Notes: generated from the letters alone by a model not told the origin. A stretch of DNA of 64,000 nucleotides from Sulfuriferula plumbiphila (GCF_009938015.1 NZ_AP021884.1:3040585-3104584), one strand, 5' to 3'. Shown: positions 28,085 to 39,086, counted from the stretch's first letter. Numbers and translations: made by a program.

Positions 28085-28711
28085 TCAGTCTTCAGTTTCA
28101 GCAATGAAAAAATCGGCGAAGCAACGCGCGCGCGCCTCGATATCGGCTGCCTCGAACAAGGCATTAATCACCGCAATCGCATCGGCGCCGGTCTCGATGA
28201 GCGACTCCGCGTTGTCCGGCGTGATGCCGCCTATCGCCACGATGGGCAGGTGCAGCACGCGGCTGGCGTGCTGCAGCAGGGTGATATCCGCGCGCGGCGC
28301 ACTGGGTTTGGTGGCGGATGCGAAAAAACTGCCAAACGCCACGTAATCGGCACCCGCAGCCTGCGCTGCCACGGCCAGATCCAGGCTTTGATAGCACGAC
28401 ACGCCTATGATTTTGTCCGCACCCAGCACAATACGCGCTTCGCGTACGCCCCCGTCGTCACTGCCAAGGTGGACACCGTCCGCGCCCACCAGGTCAGCCA
28501 AACGCAGGCTGTCGTTGATAATCAGCGGCACCCGGTGGCGCCGGCATAAAGCCAGTAACTCGCTGGCCTGCTCGTGCTGGCGCGCCACGTCGCCGCTTTT
28601 ATCGCGGTACTGGACAACCGCTGCACCGCCCCTGAGCGCGGCCTCGACCTCGCTCAGCAGGCGCGCGCTGTCGTCGGTTTCACGGGTGATCGCGTAGAGC
28701 CCGCCGATCAT
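28085..28711 (-). CDS. thiE: thiamine phosphate synthase
   Basis: Couples HMP-pyrophosphate and thiazole phosphate to thiamine phosphate. The 208-residue TIM-barrel protein shows [64 protein letters not shown] and [15 protein letters not shown]. Its start overlaps the thiD stop by four bases. Confidence 0.96.
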   Translation of the reverse strand: MIGGLYAITRETDDSARLLSEVEAALRGGAAVVQYRDKSGDVARQHEQASELLALCRRHRVPLIINDSLRLADLVGADGVHLGSDDGGVREARIVLGADKIIGVSCYQSLDLAVAAQAAGADYVAFGSFFASATKPSAPRADITLLQHASRVLHLPIVAIGGITPDNAESLIETGADAIAVINALFEAADIEARARCFADFFIAETED

Positions 28712-29532
28712 TGCGGCTTCTCGCCCTCACGCGCCCAGAACAGGCGATCCGGGATGAACTGCCCCATGCCGGGGCGGAACGCGGCGCGCAGGGCTTCGTA
28801 GGTGAATTCCTGCGCTTCCCTGACCGCCTCCGCCAGATCCAGACCGTGCGCCAGCGCGGCGGCGATGGCGGACGCCAGCGTGCAGCCCGAGCCGTGATAA
28901 CTGCCCGGCAATCTGTCCCAGGCATCCCGGCGCAGCACGCCATTCTCGTTGTAGAGGGTGTTGAAGACCTGAGGCGTATTCTCGTGGGTGCCGGTAATCA
29001 GCACATATTCGCAACCCAGATCAATCAGACGCCGGGCGCATTCCCCCAGCTCGAGTTCGGCAGCATCTTCGCCGTCATCCTGCAGCAGACGCCGCACTTC
29101 CATGCTGTTGGGGGTGAGGATGGTGGTCTGCGGAATCAGCATGTCCAGCAGTGCCGCGTGCATGTCGTCACTGGCCAGCTCGTCGCCGCGCCCGGATGCC
29201 AGCACCGGGTCGAGTATCAGCGGCACATCGGGGTAGTCGCTGACGATTTCGGCAATCGCGGCAATCGCCTCAACGCTGCCCAGCAAGCCAATCTTGAACG
29301 CAGCCACCGGCATGTCCTCGAGCACGCTGCGCGCCTGGTCGGCAATCCACTCGGCATCGATGGGCAGGTAGTCTTCCACACCCACCGTATCCTGCACGGT
29401 AATCGCCGTCACCACCGACAATGCATGGCAGCCCATGCTGGTGAGAGTGAGGATGTCGGCCTGGATGCCCGCCCCGCCGCTGGGGTCAGTTGCGGCGAAA
29501 GTGAGTACGATGGGCGGAAGTTCGTCGGTCAT
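28708..29532 (-). CDS. thiD: hydroxymethylpyrimidine/phosphomethylpyrimidine kinase
   Basis: Phosphorylates HMP and HMP-phosphate for thiamine synthesis. The 274-residue ribokinase-fold protein shows TFAATDPSGGAGIQADI at the N-terminus, ITVQDTVGV, DPVLASGRGDEL, LTPNSMEVRRLL and the anion-hole motif YHGSGCTLASAIAAALA. It acts between ThiC (39.9-41.9 kb) and ThiE. It is divergent from the rubredoxin gene with a 77-base spacer. Confidence 0.96.
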   Translation of the reverse strand: MTDELPPIVLTFAATDPSGGAGIQADILTLTSMGCHALSVVTAITVQDTVGVEDYLPIDAEWIADQARSVLEDMPVAAFKIGLLGSVEAIAAIAEIVSDYPDVPLILDPVLASGRGDELASDDMHAALLDMLIPQTTILTPNSMEVRRLLQDDGEDAAELELGECARRLIDLGCEYVLITGTHENTPQVFNTLYNENGVLRRDAWDRLPGSYHGSGCTLASAIAAALAHGLDLAEAVREAQEFTYEALRAAFRPGMGQFIPDRLFWAREGEKPQ

Positions 29533-29609
29533 GGTCGCGCGGCGGCTGCACTAAAATACTGCGTGCGGATGGATTAGAATGTCCATTTTAACCGAAAAGC
29601 GGAGATTCA

Positions 29610-29786
29610 ATGGCAACCCCCTTCAACTGTTATCTGTGCGTCATCTGCGGCTTCATTTATGAAGAGGAAAAAGGCTGCCCGGAAGATGGCATTGCCCCGG
29701 GAACACGCTGGGAAGATGTGCCGCCCAACTGGGCCTGTCCCGAATGCGGGGCGCGCAAGGATGATTTTGAGCTGATCCAGATATAG
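29610..29786 (+). CDS. rubredoxin
   Basis: A 58-residue small iron protein carrying one Fe(Cys)4 centre for one-electron transfer. Translated directly, it contains YLCVICGFIYEEEKGCPEDG, then GTRWEDVPPNWACPECGARK and DDFELIQI, with the two CxxC pairs that bind iron. The ATG at 29610 follows a GCGGAG ribosome site. A rubredoxin gene between thiD and pilG is an order I recall from related betaproteobacteria. Its redox partner is not in the window. Confidence 0.95.
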   Translation: MATPFNCYLCVICGFIYEEEKGCPEDGIAPGTRWEDVPPNWACPECGARKDDFELIQI

Positions 29787-29911
29787 CAAGCTACAGCAAT
29801 TGCTAAAGATTTCGTCACGCAGTCCGATAATTACACAAAACCCGTACCGGTGCTGATTGCAACAGCACCACAAGCGGGCTTCAAACCGACACAACCAGGA
29901 TGGGGTACAGC

Positions 29912-30313
29912 GTGAGTGACACCAAAAAACTGGCTGGCATCAAAGTGATGGTGATTGATGACAGCAACACAATCCGCCGTAGCGCAGAAATTTTTCTCAA
30001 TCAGGCCGGCTGTCAGGTCATTCTCGCCGAAGATGGCTTTGACGCGTTGGCCAAAATCACCGAGCATCTGCCCGATGTGGTTTTCGTGGACATCATGATG
30101 CCGCGCCTGGATGGCTACCAGACCTGCTCGCTGATCAAGAAAAACGCCCGTTTCAGCGCCACGCCGGTGGTCATGCTGTCAAGCAAGGACGGCCTGTTCG
30201 ACAAGGCGCGCGGGCGCATGGTCGGCTCCAACGAATACCTGACCAAACCATTTACCAAAGATACCCTGTTGACTGCAGTACAACGCCACACCACCCAGCA
30301 CTTAGCTGCCTGA
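29912..30313 (+). CDS. pilG: twitching motility response regulator PilG
   Basis: Single-domain CheY-like regulator that receives phosphate from ChpA and promotes type IV pilus extension. From GTG 29912 (GGATGGGG upstream) it has 133 residues. The acidic pocket is IDD at 15-17, the phospho-acceptor Asp60 lies in VFVDIMMPRLDG, followed by SSKDGLFDKARG and the conserved lysine in YLTKPF. An ATG at 29900 would add four residues. It is first in the pilGHIJ-chpA operon. Confidence 0.95.
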   Translation: MSDTKKLAGIKVMVIDDSNTIRRSAEIFLNQAGCQVILAEDGFDALAKITEHLPDVVFVDIMMPRLDGYQTCSLIKKNARFSATPVVMLSSKDGLFDKARGRMVGSNEYLTKPFTKDTLLTAVQRHTTQHLAA

Positions 30314-30334
30314 CCTTAAGACGAGATTATTACC

Positions 30335-30697
30335 ATGGCTATCCAACGCATCCTGATCGTAGACGATTCCCCCACTGAACGCTTTTTCCTGGCTGATCTG
30401 CTCGGCAAAAATGGCTATGATGTCAGCATGGCTGAAAATGGTAACGAGGCGCTGGACAAGGCCAAACAGCTGAAGCCGGACCTGATCCTGATGGACGTGG
30501 TGATGCCCGGCCTCAATGGCTTCCAGGCCACTCGCGCGATTTCGCGCGACGACGATACCAAACATATTCCGGTGATCCTGTGCACCACCAAAAACCAGGA
30601 AACCGACAAGATATGGGGAATGCGTCAGGGCGCCATTGAATACATGGTCAAGCCCATAGACGGTTCCGCTCTGCTGCAAAAAATTCGTACCTTGTAA
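30335..30697 (+). CDS. pilH: twitching motility response regulator PilH
   Basis: CheY-like regulator of 120 residues, the second output of the Pil-Chp system (linked to retraction or acting as a phosphate sink). Acidic residues are VDD at 9-11, phospho-acceptor Asp54 is in [10 protein letters not shown], and [18 protein letters not shown] plus YMVKPID follow. It lies 21 bases after pilG. Confidence 0.95.
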   Translation: MAIQRILIVDDSPTERFFLADLLGKNGYDVSMAENGNEALDKAKQLKPDLILMDVVMPGLNGFQATRAISRDDDTKHIPVILCTTKNQETDKIWGMRQGAIEYMVKPIDGSALLQKIRTL

Positions 30698-30728
30698 GCG
30701 CCTGTTTTCTGACAATTCACCTATAGCC

Positions 30729-31241
30729 ATGTCCAAACGCGTCAGCCTCAAACAATTCCAGCAGGATCTGAGCACCCGCCTGCAAGATGCTGGCACCCGC
30801 ACCACCCTGGCCACCAGCCTGGGGGTGCGGGTCGGTAATGAAAACTGGCTGGTCGAACTTGGCGATATCAGCGAAGTCATTGCGCCCGCCCCCTGGGTGC
30901 GGGTGCCACTTGCCAAGCCCTGGTTCCTGGGAGTCGCGAATATCCGCGGCAAATTGTATAGCGTTGTCGATCTGCCCGCTTTTTCCGGCCATGCAGCCGT
31001 TACACCGGGTCCGGATACGCGCTTATTGCTGGTGCACAGCCGCTTCGCGGTCAATGCCGCACTGCTCGTCAGCCAGACATTGGGCCTGCATAGCCTGGAC
31101 CAAATCGATCACCAGGAAAGCGGCGCGTCCGATACGGAATGGATATCCCGCCATTATCGTGATGCGCATGATGTCTTCTGGAAGGTTCTGGACATGGGAG
31201 CGCTGGTCTCGCATCCGGCATTTCTTCAGGCAGGCATCTAG
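30729..31241 (+). CDS. pilI: CheW-like adaptor PilI
   Basis: A 170-residue CheW-domain protein coupling the receptor PilJ to the kinase ChpA. Recognisable parts are LGVRVGNENWLVELGDISEV, VPLAKPWFLGVANIRGKLYSVVDLPAF and a shortened C-terminal sheet. It lies 31 bases after pilH and 56 bases before pilJ. Confidence 0.93.
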   Translation: MSKRVSLKQFQQDLSTRLQDAGTRTTLATSLGVRVGNENWLVELGDISEVIAPAPWVRVPLAKPWFLGVANIRGKLYSVVDLPAFSGHAAVTPGPDTRLLLVHSRFAVNAALLVSQTLGLHSLDQIDHQESGASDTEWISRHYRDAHDVFWKVLDMGALVSHPAFLQAGI

Positions 31242-31297
31242 GCGTATTCCACCCAAACCATCCATTGAATCACCAACTACTCTAAGTGGAGAAAAGC

Positions 31298-33439
31298 ATG
31301 GCCATCAGCTTTCCCGGTTTCAACCTGAAGCCATCCAAGGATAAAGCCGCCAAATCCAGGAAAAGCGCTGGTGACGTGCCTGAGCACACCACGCTCATCA
31401 TGAGCGGATTACGCAAAATTTCTGCCAAGGCGCCTGGAGAAACGCCGCTGATCGGCCACCTGCCCATCGAAAAGCAGTACATGCTCACCCTCGGCGCGGC
31501 GGTCATCCTGATTGCGGCATCCGTCAGCCTGTTGATTTACAGCAACATGCAGGCTGGCAACAAGGCCAAATATATCGGCACATCCACTGAAATGCAAATG
31601 CTTTCGCAGCGCATCGCCAAGGGCGCACAACAGGCAGTGCTCGGCACGCCGGAAGCGTTCAAACAGCTCCAGGCAAGTCGCATCCTCTACAAAAACGACC
31701 TCGCAGGACTGGTGAGCGGCAACAGCGACATACCCGCCTCACCGAATTCCGTTCAGCCGCTTCTGTCCAGTCTCGACAGGGACTGGAAGCCGATCGCCAC
31801 TCAGATCGATTTGATTTTGGGGCAGGAAAAAACCCTGGTTGGCCTGCACCAGAGCGTGGGCAACATCAATAAATCCAGTAGCACACTGCTGGAACTCTCC
31901 GAGCAACTTGTGGGCCGCATGAACGACGCCAACGTGGCGCAACGCCCCACCGCGCTGGCCAGCGAAATGGTCATGCTGACCCAGCGCATGGCCAAAAACG
32001 CCAACACGCTGCTGTCCGGTGAAGTGATCGACCAGGACGTGGCGTTCCAGCTGGGCAAGGATGCGACCACTTTCAAGGACATCATGAACGGTCTGCATGA
32101 CGGCAGCGAAAAGCTGCGTCTGTCAGCCGTCACGGATCCGGATGTGCGCACCAAGCTGGAGGATCTGATCACTGCCTACAAAGGGTTCGAGATCGACGTC
32201 AACAACATTCTCGCCAGCATGCAGCCCCTGGTGGAAGCCAAGCAGGCCGGCCATTCAATTTTTACCGATAGCGACAAGCTCCTGGCTGACACGCAAAAAA
32301 TCACTGCCGCCTATCAGGGGCTCGGCACGCTCGGCGTGGCACTGGCCATCGTGCTGGGTTTGCTCGGCGCGGGCAGCGTGGCTTTATTCGCATATATCAA
32401 CACCAATGAAGCCAAACGCCGTGCCCTGCAAAGCGAGGCGGAAAACAAGCGTAACCAGGAAGCGATTCTGCGCCTTCTCAATGAATTGGGCGACCTCTCG
32501 GAAGGCGATCTGACGATCAGCGCCACGGTGAACGAAGACATCACCGGCGCGATTGCGGATTCCATCAACTTCACCATTGACGAATTGCGCACGCTGGTTG
32601 CGGGTATCGAACGCGCAACCGAACAAGTCAATACGACGACTGCTCAAGCCAAACAGGTATCGGACGAATTGCTGTCCGCCGCACAGCGCCAGTCGCGCGA
32701 AATCGAGGACACCTCCACCGCCATTCTGGACATGTCGCAATCCATTAATGAAGTGTCCGCCAGTGCCAGCCAGTCTGCACAGGTGGCACACCAGTCGCTG
32801 GAAGCCGCCGAAAAAGGCACCCACGCGGTGCAAAACTCCATCGCCGGCATGAACGGCATCCGTGAGCAGATCCAGGAAACCTCCAAGCGCATCAAGCGCC
32901 TGGGCGAATCGTCGCAGGAAATCGGCGAAATTGTGGAACTGATTTCCGACATTACCGAACAGACCAACGTGCTGGCGCTCAACGCTGCCATCCAGGCGGC
33001 CTCGGCTGGTGAGGCCGGACGCGGGTTCTCGGTGGTTGCGGAAGAGGTGCAGCGTCTGGCAGAGCGCTCCGGCCAGGCCACCAAGCAGATCGCGGCGATT
33101 GTGAAAACCATTCAGTCGGACACACAAGACGCGGTGGCCGCCATGGAAACCAGCACCCAGGGTGTGGTGGAGGGCGCCAAGCTGTCTGACGCAGCCGGTC
33201 GGGCGCTATCCGAGATCAGTCAGGTGTCACGCAATCTGGCCGCGCTGATCGAAAACATTTCCACCGCGACCGAAGCCCAGGCCACAGCAGCCGCCAAAGT
33301 CGCGCGCACCATGCAGGACATTCAAAACATTACCGAGCAGACCACCACCGGCACCAGCCAGACCGCATCTTCGATTGGTGCGCTGAGCGGTCTGGCAGCT
33401 GATCTGAAGAAATCGATTGCCGGCTTCAAACTGGCATAA
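31298..33439 (+). CDS. pilJ: methyl-accepting chemotaxis protein PilJ
   Basis: Transmembrane receptor of the Pil-Chp system, 713 residues from ATG 31298 (TGGAGAAAAGC before it). It has a cytoplasmic N-terminus of about 60 residues, a first membrane helix ([19 protein letters not shown]), a periplasmic four-helix region with two PilJ-type repeats ([29 protein letters not shown]), a second helix ([18 protein letters not shown]), and a long cytoplasmic coiled coil with the hairpin tip [20 protein letters not shown]. The periplasmic repeats resemble type IV pili nitrate-sensor-like domains. It senses pilus or surface contact in the Pseudomonas model. Confidence 0.95.
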   Translation: MAISFPGFNLKPSKDKAAKSRKSAGDVPEHTTLIMSGLRKISAKAPGETPLIGHLPIEKQYMLTLGAAVILIAASVSLLIYSNMQAGNKAKYIGTSTEMQMLSQRIAKGAQQAVLGTPEAFKQLQASRILYKNDLAGLVSGNSDIPASPNSVQPLLSSLDRDWKPIATQIDLILGQEKTLVGLHQSVGNINKSSSTLLELSEQLVGRMNDANVAQRPTALASEMVMLTQRMAKNANTLLSGEVIDQDVAFQLGKDATTFKDIMNGLHDGSEKLRLSAVTDPDVRTKLEDLITAYKGFEIDVNNILASMQPLVEAKQAGHSIFTDSDKLLADTQKITAAYQGLGTLGVALAIVLGLLGAGSVALFAYINTNEAKRRALQSEAENKRNQEAILRLLNELGDLSEGDLTISATVNEDITGAIADSINFTIDELRTLVAGIERATEQVNTTTAQAKQVSDELLSAAQRQSREIEDTSTAILDMSQSINEVSASASQSAQVAHQSLEAAEKGTHAVQNSIAGMNGIREQIQETSKRIKRLGESSQEIGEIVELISDITEQTNVLALNAAIQAASAGEAGRGFSVVAEEVQRLAERSGQATKQIAAIVKTIQSDTQDAVAAMETSTQGVVEGAKLSDAAGRALSEISQVSRNLAALIENISTATEAQATAAAKVARTMQDIQNITEQTTTGTSQTASSIGALSGLAADLKKSIAGFKLA

Positions 33440-33505
33440 CGCACCGGGTGCCGGAGTGGCGCACGGCGCGCTGCGCTGCGAATAGCTGACTGAACAGGAC
33501 ACACC

Positions 33506-36500
33506 ATGAGCGCAATTGTGGAATACGATACCGGCCCTCTGAGCTGGGTAAAAGGCGAAATCGACCATGCCCTGCAGCAAACCCGCGACACACTGAACCA
33601 GTTCCGTATCGGGCAGGACGACCCGGCGCTGCTGCGCAATGCACGCACCTACCTGAATCAGGTCAGCGGCGCCATCGAGATGGTCGGCCTGCAAGGCGTT
33701 GCACTCCTGTCCCAGGAAACGAAAAAGCTGCTGGAACAACTGGAAAGCCAGGCACTGCCAGTCGATGCCGCCGCATTCGACCTGCTGCAGCGTACCATCG
33801 ACGCAATCTGCCTGTATCTGGATGACCTGATCAAAGGCAAGCCCAATCTGGAGTTGCGCCTGTTTCCGCTATATCAGGAAATTCGCGCCGCACTGGGCGT
33901 CGAGCACAGCGCCGAAAGCGACCTGTTTTTTCCTGACCTGGGTCAGCGCGCACCCAGGGCACAGCCTGCAGTGCCGCGTTCCGAAACGGAACTGGCGGCG
34001 CTGGTAAAAAAATCACGCGCCCAGTTCCAGCGCGGCCTGCTGGCGTTTTTACGCCAACAAAACGCAGACCAGGGTCTGGCGGTGATGCGTACTGCCGTGC
34101 ACGACATCGAGCAAGCCATGACGCTGCCCGCTAACCGTACATTATGGTGGGGTGCGACGGCATTTGTGGACTGCCTGTCCAACCACGCCATCGAGCCCAA
34201 TTTTGCCGTCAAGCAACTATGTGGCCGCATTGACCTGCAAATGCGCCGTCAGGCCGAAGGCTCCTACAAGGTGGCCGAACGCCTGCTCAAGGACATTCTT
34301 TATTTCGTGGCCAAAAGCCGCGCTGTCAGCGACCACGTCAAAGCCGTCAAACAGGCGTTTGCGCTAGACCACATGATGCCTGACAACACCGGCGAATCCA
34401 GCGCAATGGCCGCGCTGCTGCCATTGCTCAAGGAACTGCGCAACCTGCTCGCCCCCGCCAAGGAATCCTGGCTCAAATTCACCGCAGGCAACCGCGACAG
34501 CCTGGCGCAGTTCCAGTCCCAGATCATCGCCCTGCTGGCGCGCACTGCCGAACTCAAAAGCACACCGCTGCTGAATCTGCTGGCCCAGATCAGCGAAATT
34601 GCAGCATCCGCAGAGAGGCTTCCCGAGGGCCAAACCGAAGCGCTCGGACTGGAAGTGGCCACCGCGCTGTTGTTGATACAAAACACCCTGGAAAATTACC
34701 AGCACGTCACCGGCGAGCTGGTTGCGCAAGCCGATGTGCAAGTGCAACGTCTGCGCGCTGCCGCTTATGGCGATGTGGATGTAACACAGATACCCGAAAT
34801 CCCGCTGCTCGACGAAATGTCGCGTCACGCGCAGGAGCGCCTGCTGATTGCCCAGGTTGCGCAAGAGGTTCAGTCCAATCTGCAGCAAACCGAAGAAGTG
34901 CTGGATGCCTTCTTCCGCGATCCGCAGCATGGCCGCCAGGCCCTGGCCAGCATCAATGCGCCGCTGGCACAAGTGCAGGGCGCACTGAACATCCTGCAGC
35001 TTGACGAAGCCAGCCGGCTGCTCACCGCCGCGCACGCTATCGTGCTGGGTTTTCAGGACGCCCGGCGCCCGATTAACGAGACCGATTTTGCCGTGATCGC
35101 CGACGCCCTCAGCAGCCTGGGGCTCTATATTGACGCGCTACGTCATCAGCGCAACGGCGCCGGCACCCTCCTGCTCCCCGCGCTCCGGCAACTGGGACTG
35201 GCCGGTCCCGAACCCGCCACATCAGCAGACCTGCAGGCAGAGTCCCCTGCGCCCAGTGTGGAAGACAGCCTGGATGCGCTGAAACATGACGTGCGGAAGC
35301 AGCTTAACGCCTGGCAGGAAGCGCCCGCAGAGGCACACACCCAAAAAAAGTTTTTAAGCGCACTGCGTGAGCTTGAAGAAGATGCCGAGCTCATCGGTGA
35401 CTATGCGCTCAAGCAGCAGACAGCCGATGCGCTCAAGCTTGCCGGCAGCGGCCCGAATCCGGCACTGAGTCAAGCCATCCAGGACATCAGTGGCGGCGAA
35501 TCTGCGCCGCAACAATCCGCCATTGAAGCATCCGCTGACGCCACCATCAATCAGGCTATTGATGCCGAGCTGCTGGAAGTTTTCCTGGAAGAGGCCGGGG
35601 AAGTGCTCGACAGCATTGCCACCCATCTGGAAATGTGTCGCGCCGAACCGCATAACCGCGCCAGCCTTACCACACTGCGCCGCAATTTCCATACCCTGAA
35701 AGGCAGTGGCCGCATGGTTGGCCTCACCGACCTGGGCGAAGTCGCGTGGAGCATTGAACAATTGCTCAACCAGTGGCTGCAGGATGAAAAATCTGCCAGT
35801 GCCGCCCTTCTGGAGGTGCTGACCGACGCTCATGGCCGTTTTGACGGCTGGATTGGATCGCTCAAATCCAGCGGGCAAGCCCACATTGCAGCAGACGCGC
35901 TGGTGACAAAAGCCGCCCGATTACGCAGCGGAGAATTGCCCGAACCCACACCCGCACAAGCCGAATTGCCGCCAGCGGAACACCACGTCACGCCACAACC
36001 CGCGGATACCGTACACGATCTGACCTTCGCGCCCGGCCCCGCGCCCGAGCCTGCAATCGAGGCCAGTCAATCTGTGCTCGCCGATATCGCCGTTACGGAT
36101 GACTTGAGCGTTCCTGACGTATCCGCGGCGGACATCAGCGGCATCAGCCCTGCTGCGGAAAGTCCGGATGCGTCGATCGCGCCGCCCGAAGACGACCGCG
36201 TCAGCATCGGCACCAATCTGATCTCCGCGCCGCTGCTGGATATTTTTCTGCGCGAAGCCGAGCAGCACCACACCACTTTGCGGCGCGAATTCGCGCACCT
36301 GCAAATCAATCCCGGCGAACCCGTCGCGTATGATTTCATGCGTGCTGCCCATACGCTGGCAGGCATCGCCGGCACCACCGGCTTCACCGCTGTTGCCGAT
36401 CTCGCACACGCGCTGGAGGCATGGCTTACCCAGTTACACGAAAGTGTCGCCACACTGCCACCAGACAGCAGGCTAACTGACGCTGCCATCACCGCGCTGG

Positions 36501-39034
36501 GTGAAATGCTGGACAGCATCAATGCGCAACGGGCGCCTGTGCCGGCGCATGATCTCATCGCCGCGCTGGTCGCTGTGCAGGCCGCCACGCTTGAACACGA
36601 AGCACAGCTGAGCGACTGCGAGGCCACGGGCAACGAACCGGAACCCGCAGCGGCATCCGTCCTCGAGACCGGGGCAAGCCAGGCCAGCACAACCCGGATA
36701 AATCCGGTAAATATTGCCGAACCCGCCGACATCCCGCATCTCAACACGCTGCTCGCCGCTGCCGATGAGCAACAGGCGCGCCGCAATATTGTGGATGACC
36801 TGGACGATCAACTGCTGCCGATTTTCCTTGAGGAAGCGGCTGAACTGATGCCAAAAATCAGCGCCGAAAGCCGCAACTGGCGTGCCGATCCAGCCCGGGG
36901 CGACGCTCCGGCCAGCCTGCAGCGCCTGTTGCATACGCTCAAGGGCAGCGCACGCATGGCCGGTGCCATGCGTCTCGGTGAGCTCACCCATATCATGGAA
37001 ACCCGGGTGGTGAACGCGCTCGAATCCGGCGCACTGGAAGCTGCATATTTCGATGGGTTTGAAATCGAGCTGGATCGGCTGGGCGACGCGTTGAACCGAC
37101 TGCGGCACACTGATGCTGCCACAGCGCAGATTGAGACGGAAGATACGCATGCAGCCCTGCAGGATGCGCCGCATGCGCTCCATGCACACACGCCAGCCAA
37201 GGCCCTGATCGAACCAGAAACCAGCGCGCGCATGCTGCGGGTGCGCGCTGATACGGTAGACCGCCTGGTCAACGAGGCCGGCGAAATCAGTATCACGCGT
37301 TCGCGCCTGGAGAGCAGCGTATCCGGCATCAAACAGAATGCCGGCGAACTCGCGGAAAACATCGGGCGTTTACGCGCTCAATTGCGTGAACTGGAAATCC
37401 AGGCAGAAAGCCAGATGCAGTCCACGCTGTCGCATATGCACAAGGACGACCACCAGTTCGACCCGCTCGAATTCGACCGTTTCACGCGTCTGCAGGAACT
37501 CACCCGCATGATTGCCGAGAGTATCAATGACGTCGGCACCGTGCAGCAAAACATCGCCGTAGGTCTCAACGAAACCGAGGCCGCATTAACGCAGCAAGCC
37601 CGCATGACGCGTGACCTGCAACAGGCGTTGATGCATATCCGTATCGTGCCGCTGGCCAGCGTTGCCGATCGCCTGCACCGCACGGTGCGGCGTGCGGCCA
37701 AGGATATGGGCAAGAAAGCCAGCCTGCAGATTATCGGCGAACAGGTGGAAATGGATCGCAGCGTGCTGGAAAAAATGGTCGCGCCATTCGAACACCTGTT
37801 ACGCAACGCCGTCGCCCATGGCCTGGAACTGCCTGCAGAACGAATACAGGCAGGCAAATCCGAATACGGCGAGATTGTATTGCACGCGCGCCAGGAAGGT
37901 AACGAGGTCATGCTATCGTTGCGCGACGACGGACGCGGGCTCAATCTGGATGCGATCCATGCGCGCGCCATTGCCAAAGGCTTGCTGCAGCCCGGGATAA
38001 GCGTGGCGCCCAACCAGCTGATGCAGTTTATTTTTGCGCCGGGTTTTTCCACCGCCGAAGCGGTCACCGAACTGTCTGGCCGGGGTATCGGCATGGACGT
38101 GGTGAAAAGCGAAATCACGGGCCTCGGCGGTCGTCTCGAAGTGGCCTCCGAAGCCGGCAAGGGCGTGCAATTCATGGTGTACCTGCCGCTCACGCTGGCG
38201 GTCACGCAGACAGTCCTGATAACGGCCGGGGATCACCTGTATGCCCTGCCTTCCACCATGGTCGAACAGGTGCAGGAATACAAGAGCGACACGCTGGCCG
38301 AATTGCTCGCTGCAGGAACCATCGAGTGGCAGGGCAATCGCTATGACCTGTTTTACCTGCCACACCTGCTGGGGCAGACCGACCGGGTGCATCTCGCGCA
38401 GCGCTACAACGCGGTCATTCTGCTGCGCAGCGGCACGCAACGCTGCGCCATTCTGGTGGATGAACTGACTGGCAACCGCGAGGTGGTGGTGAAAAATATC
38501 GGGCCCCAGCTGGCCCGGGTCAGTGGTATTGCCGGCGCCACGGTACTCGGTAATGGCCAGGTGGTGCTCATCCTCAACCCGGTGCAACTGGCGCTGCGCC
38601 AGGGTGAGCACACCGGGACCGCAGCAGTACAGGCACCCGTCATAGAAGCCGCACGCGCCAGAGTAGTGATGGTGGTCGACGACTCGCTCACCGTGCGCAA
38701 GATTACCGGCCGCCTGCTGGCACGCGAGGGCTACGAAGTGATCACCGCCAAGGACGGCCTGGATGCGCTGCAGATACTGCAGGATGTGATCCCGGATGTG
38801 ATGTTGCTGGATATTGAAATGCCGCGCATGGATGGCTTCGAACTGACCAAGGCCATGCGCGCGGATGCCCAGCTGGCCGGGGTGCCGATCATCATGATCA
38901 CTTCGCGCACCGCAGACAAACATCGTGACCATGCCCTGAGCCTGGGGGTCAATGCCTACCTCGGCAAGCCATTCCAGGAAGAACAGTTGCTGGCCCACGT
39001 CGCCCGTTACATGCACCAGCCTGAAACAGCCTGA
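33506..39034 (+). CDS. chpA: hybrid chemotaxis histidine kinase ChpA/PilL with multiple Hpt domains
   Basis: Central kinase of the Pil-Chp array, 1842 residues. The N-terminal 560 residues are helical and contain degenerate Hpt-like modules without the His (QVSGAIEMVG near 52; QVQGALNILQ near 490). Three Hpt domains follow: His729 (HTLKGSGRMVG), His949 (HTLAGIAGTTG), and His1143 (HTLKGSARMAG). Then come the dimerisation helices, a CheA ATPase domain (HLLRNAVAHG near 1430, DDGRGL near 1473, GRGIGMDVV near 1528), a CheW-like domain, and a C-terminal receiver with LLDIEMPRMDG near 1769. The architecture is that of P. aeruginosa ChpA with fewer active Hpt domains. No pilK or chpB methylation genes follow. 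Confidence 0.95.
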   Translation: MSAIVEYDTGPLSWVKGEIDHALQQTRDTLNQFRIGQDDPALLRNARTYLNQVSGAIEMVGLQGVALLSQETKKLLEQLESQALPVDAAAFDLLQRTIDAICLYLDDLIKGKPNLELRLFPLYQEIRAALGVEHSAESDLFFPDLGQRAPRAQPAVPRSETELAALVKKSRAQFQRGLLAFLRQQNADQGLAVMRTAVHDIEQAMTLPANRTLWWGATAFVDCLSNHAIEPNFAVKQLCGRIDLQMRRQAEGSYKVAERLLKDILYFVAKSRAVSDHVKAVKQAFALDHMMPDNTGESSAMAALLPLLKELRNLLAPAKESWLKFTAGNRDSLAQFQSQIIALLARTAELKSTPLLNLLAQISEIAASAERLPEGQTEALGLEVATALLLIQNTLENYQHVTGELVAQADVQVQRLRAAAYGDVDVTQIPEIPLLDEMSRHAQERLLIAQVAQEVQSNLQQTEEVLDAFFRDPQHGRQALASINAPLAQVQGALNILQLDEASRLLTAAHAIVLGFQDARRPINETDFAVIADALSSLGLYIDALRHQRNGAGTLLLPALRQLGLAGPEPATSADLQAESPAPSVEDSLDALKHDVRKQLNAWQEAPAEAHTQKKFLSALRELEEDAELIGDYALKQQTADALKLAGSGPNPALSQAIQDISGGESAPQQSAIEASADATINQAIDAELLEVFLEEAGEVLDSIATHLEMCRAEPHNRASLTTLRRNFHTLKGSGRMVGLTDLGEVAWSIEQLLNQWLQDEKSASAALLEVLTDAHGRFDGWIGSLKSSGQAHIAADALVTKAARLRSGELPEPTPAQAELPPAEHHVTPQPADTVHDLTFAPGPAPEPAIEASQSVLADIAVTDDLSVPDVSAADISGISPAAESPDASIAPPEDDRVSIGTNLISAPLLDIFLREAEQHHTTLRREFAHLQINPGEPVAYDFMRAAHTLAGIAGTTGFTAVADLAHALEAWLTQLHESVATLPPDSRLTDAAITALGEMLDSINAQRAPVPAHDLIAALVAVQAATLEHEAQLSDCEATGNEPEPAAASVLETGASQASTTRINPVNIAEPADIPHLNTLLAAADEQQARRNIVDDLDDQLLPIFLEEAAELMPKISAESRNWRADPARGDAPASLQRLLHTLKGSARMAGAMRLGELTHIMETRVVNALESGALEAAYFDGFEIELDRLGDALNRLRHTDAATAQIETEDTHAALQDAPHALHAHTPAKALIEPETSARMLRVRADTVDRLVNEAGEISITRSRLESSVSGIKQNAGELAENIGRLRAQLRELEIQAESQMQSTLSHMHKDDHQFDPLEFDRFTRLQELTRMIAESINDVGTVQQNIAVGLNETEAALTQQARMTRDLQQALMHIRIVPLASVADRLHRTVRRAAKDMGKKASLQIIGEQVEMDRSVLEKMVAPFEHLLRNAVAHGLELPAERIQAGKSEYGEIVLHARQEGNEVMLSLRDDGRGLNLDAIHARAIAKGLLQPGISVAPNQLMQFIFAPGFSTAEAVTELSGRGIGMDVVKSEITGLGGRLEVASEAGKGVQFMVYLPLTLAVTQTVLITAGDHLYALPSTMVEQVQEYKSDTLAELLAAGTIEWQGNRYDLFYLPHLLGQTDRVHLAQRYNAVILLRSGTQRCAILVDELTGNREVVVKNIGPQLARVSGIAGATVLGNGQVVLILNPVQLALRQGEHTGTAAVQAPVIEAARARVVMVVDDSLTVRKITGRLLAREGYEVITAKDGLDALQILQDVIPDVMLLDIEMPRMDGFELTKAMRADAQLAGVPIIMITSRTADKHRDHALSLGVNAYLGKPFQEEQLLAHVARYMHQPETA

Positions 39035-39039
39035 ATCCA

Positions 39040-39059
39040 GGCCCGCCACACAGCGGGCC
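39040..39059. terminator. GC-rich hairpin between chpA and uppP
   Basis: GGCCCGC and GCGGGCC with a 6-base loop, in the 52-base gap between the converging chpA and uppP genes. No T-tract follows, so it is only a weak candidate for an intrinsic terminator. Confidence 0.35.
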
Positions 39060-39086
39060 GCCCGCGCGCCATAGCCAAGACCCCGG

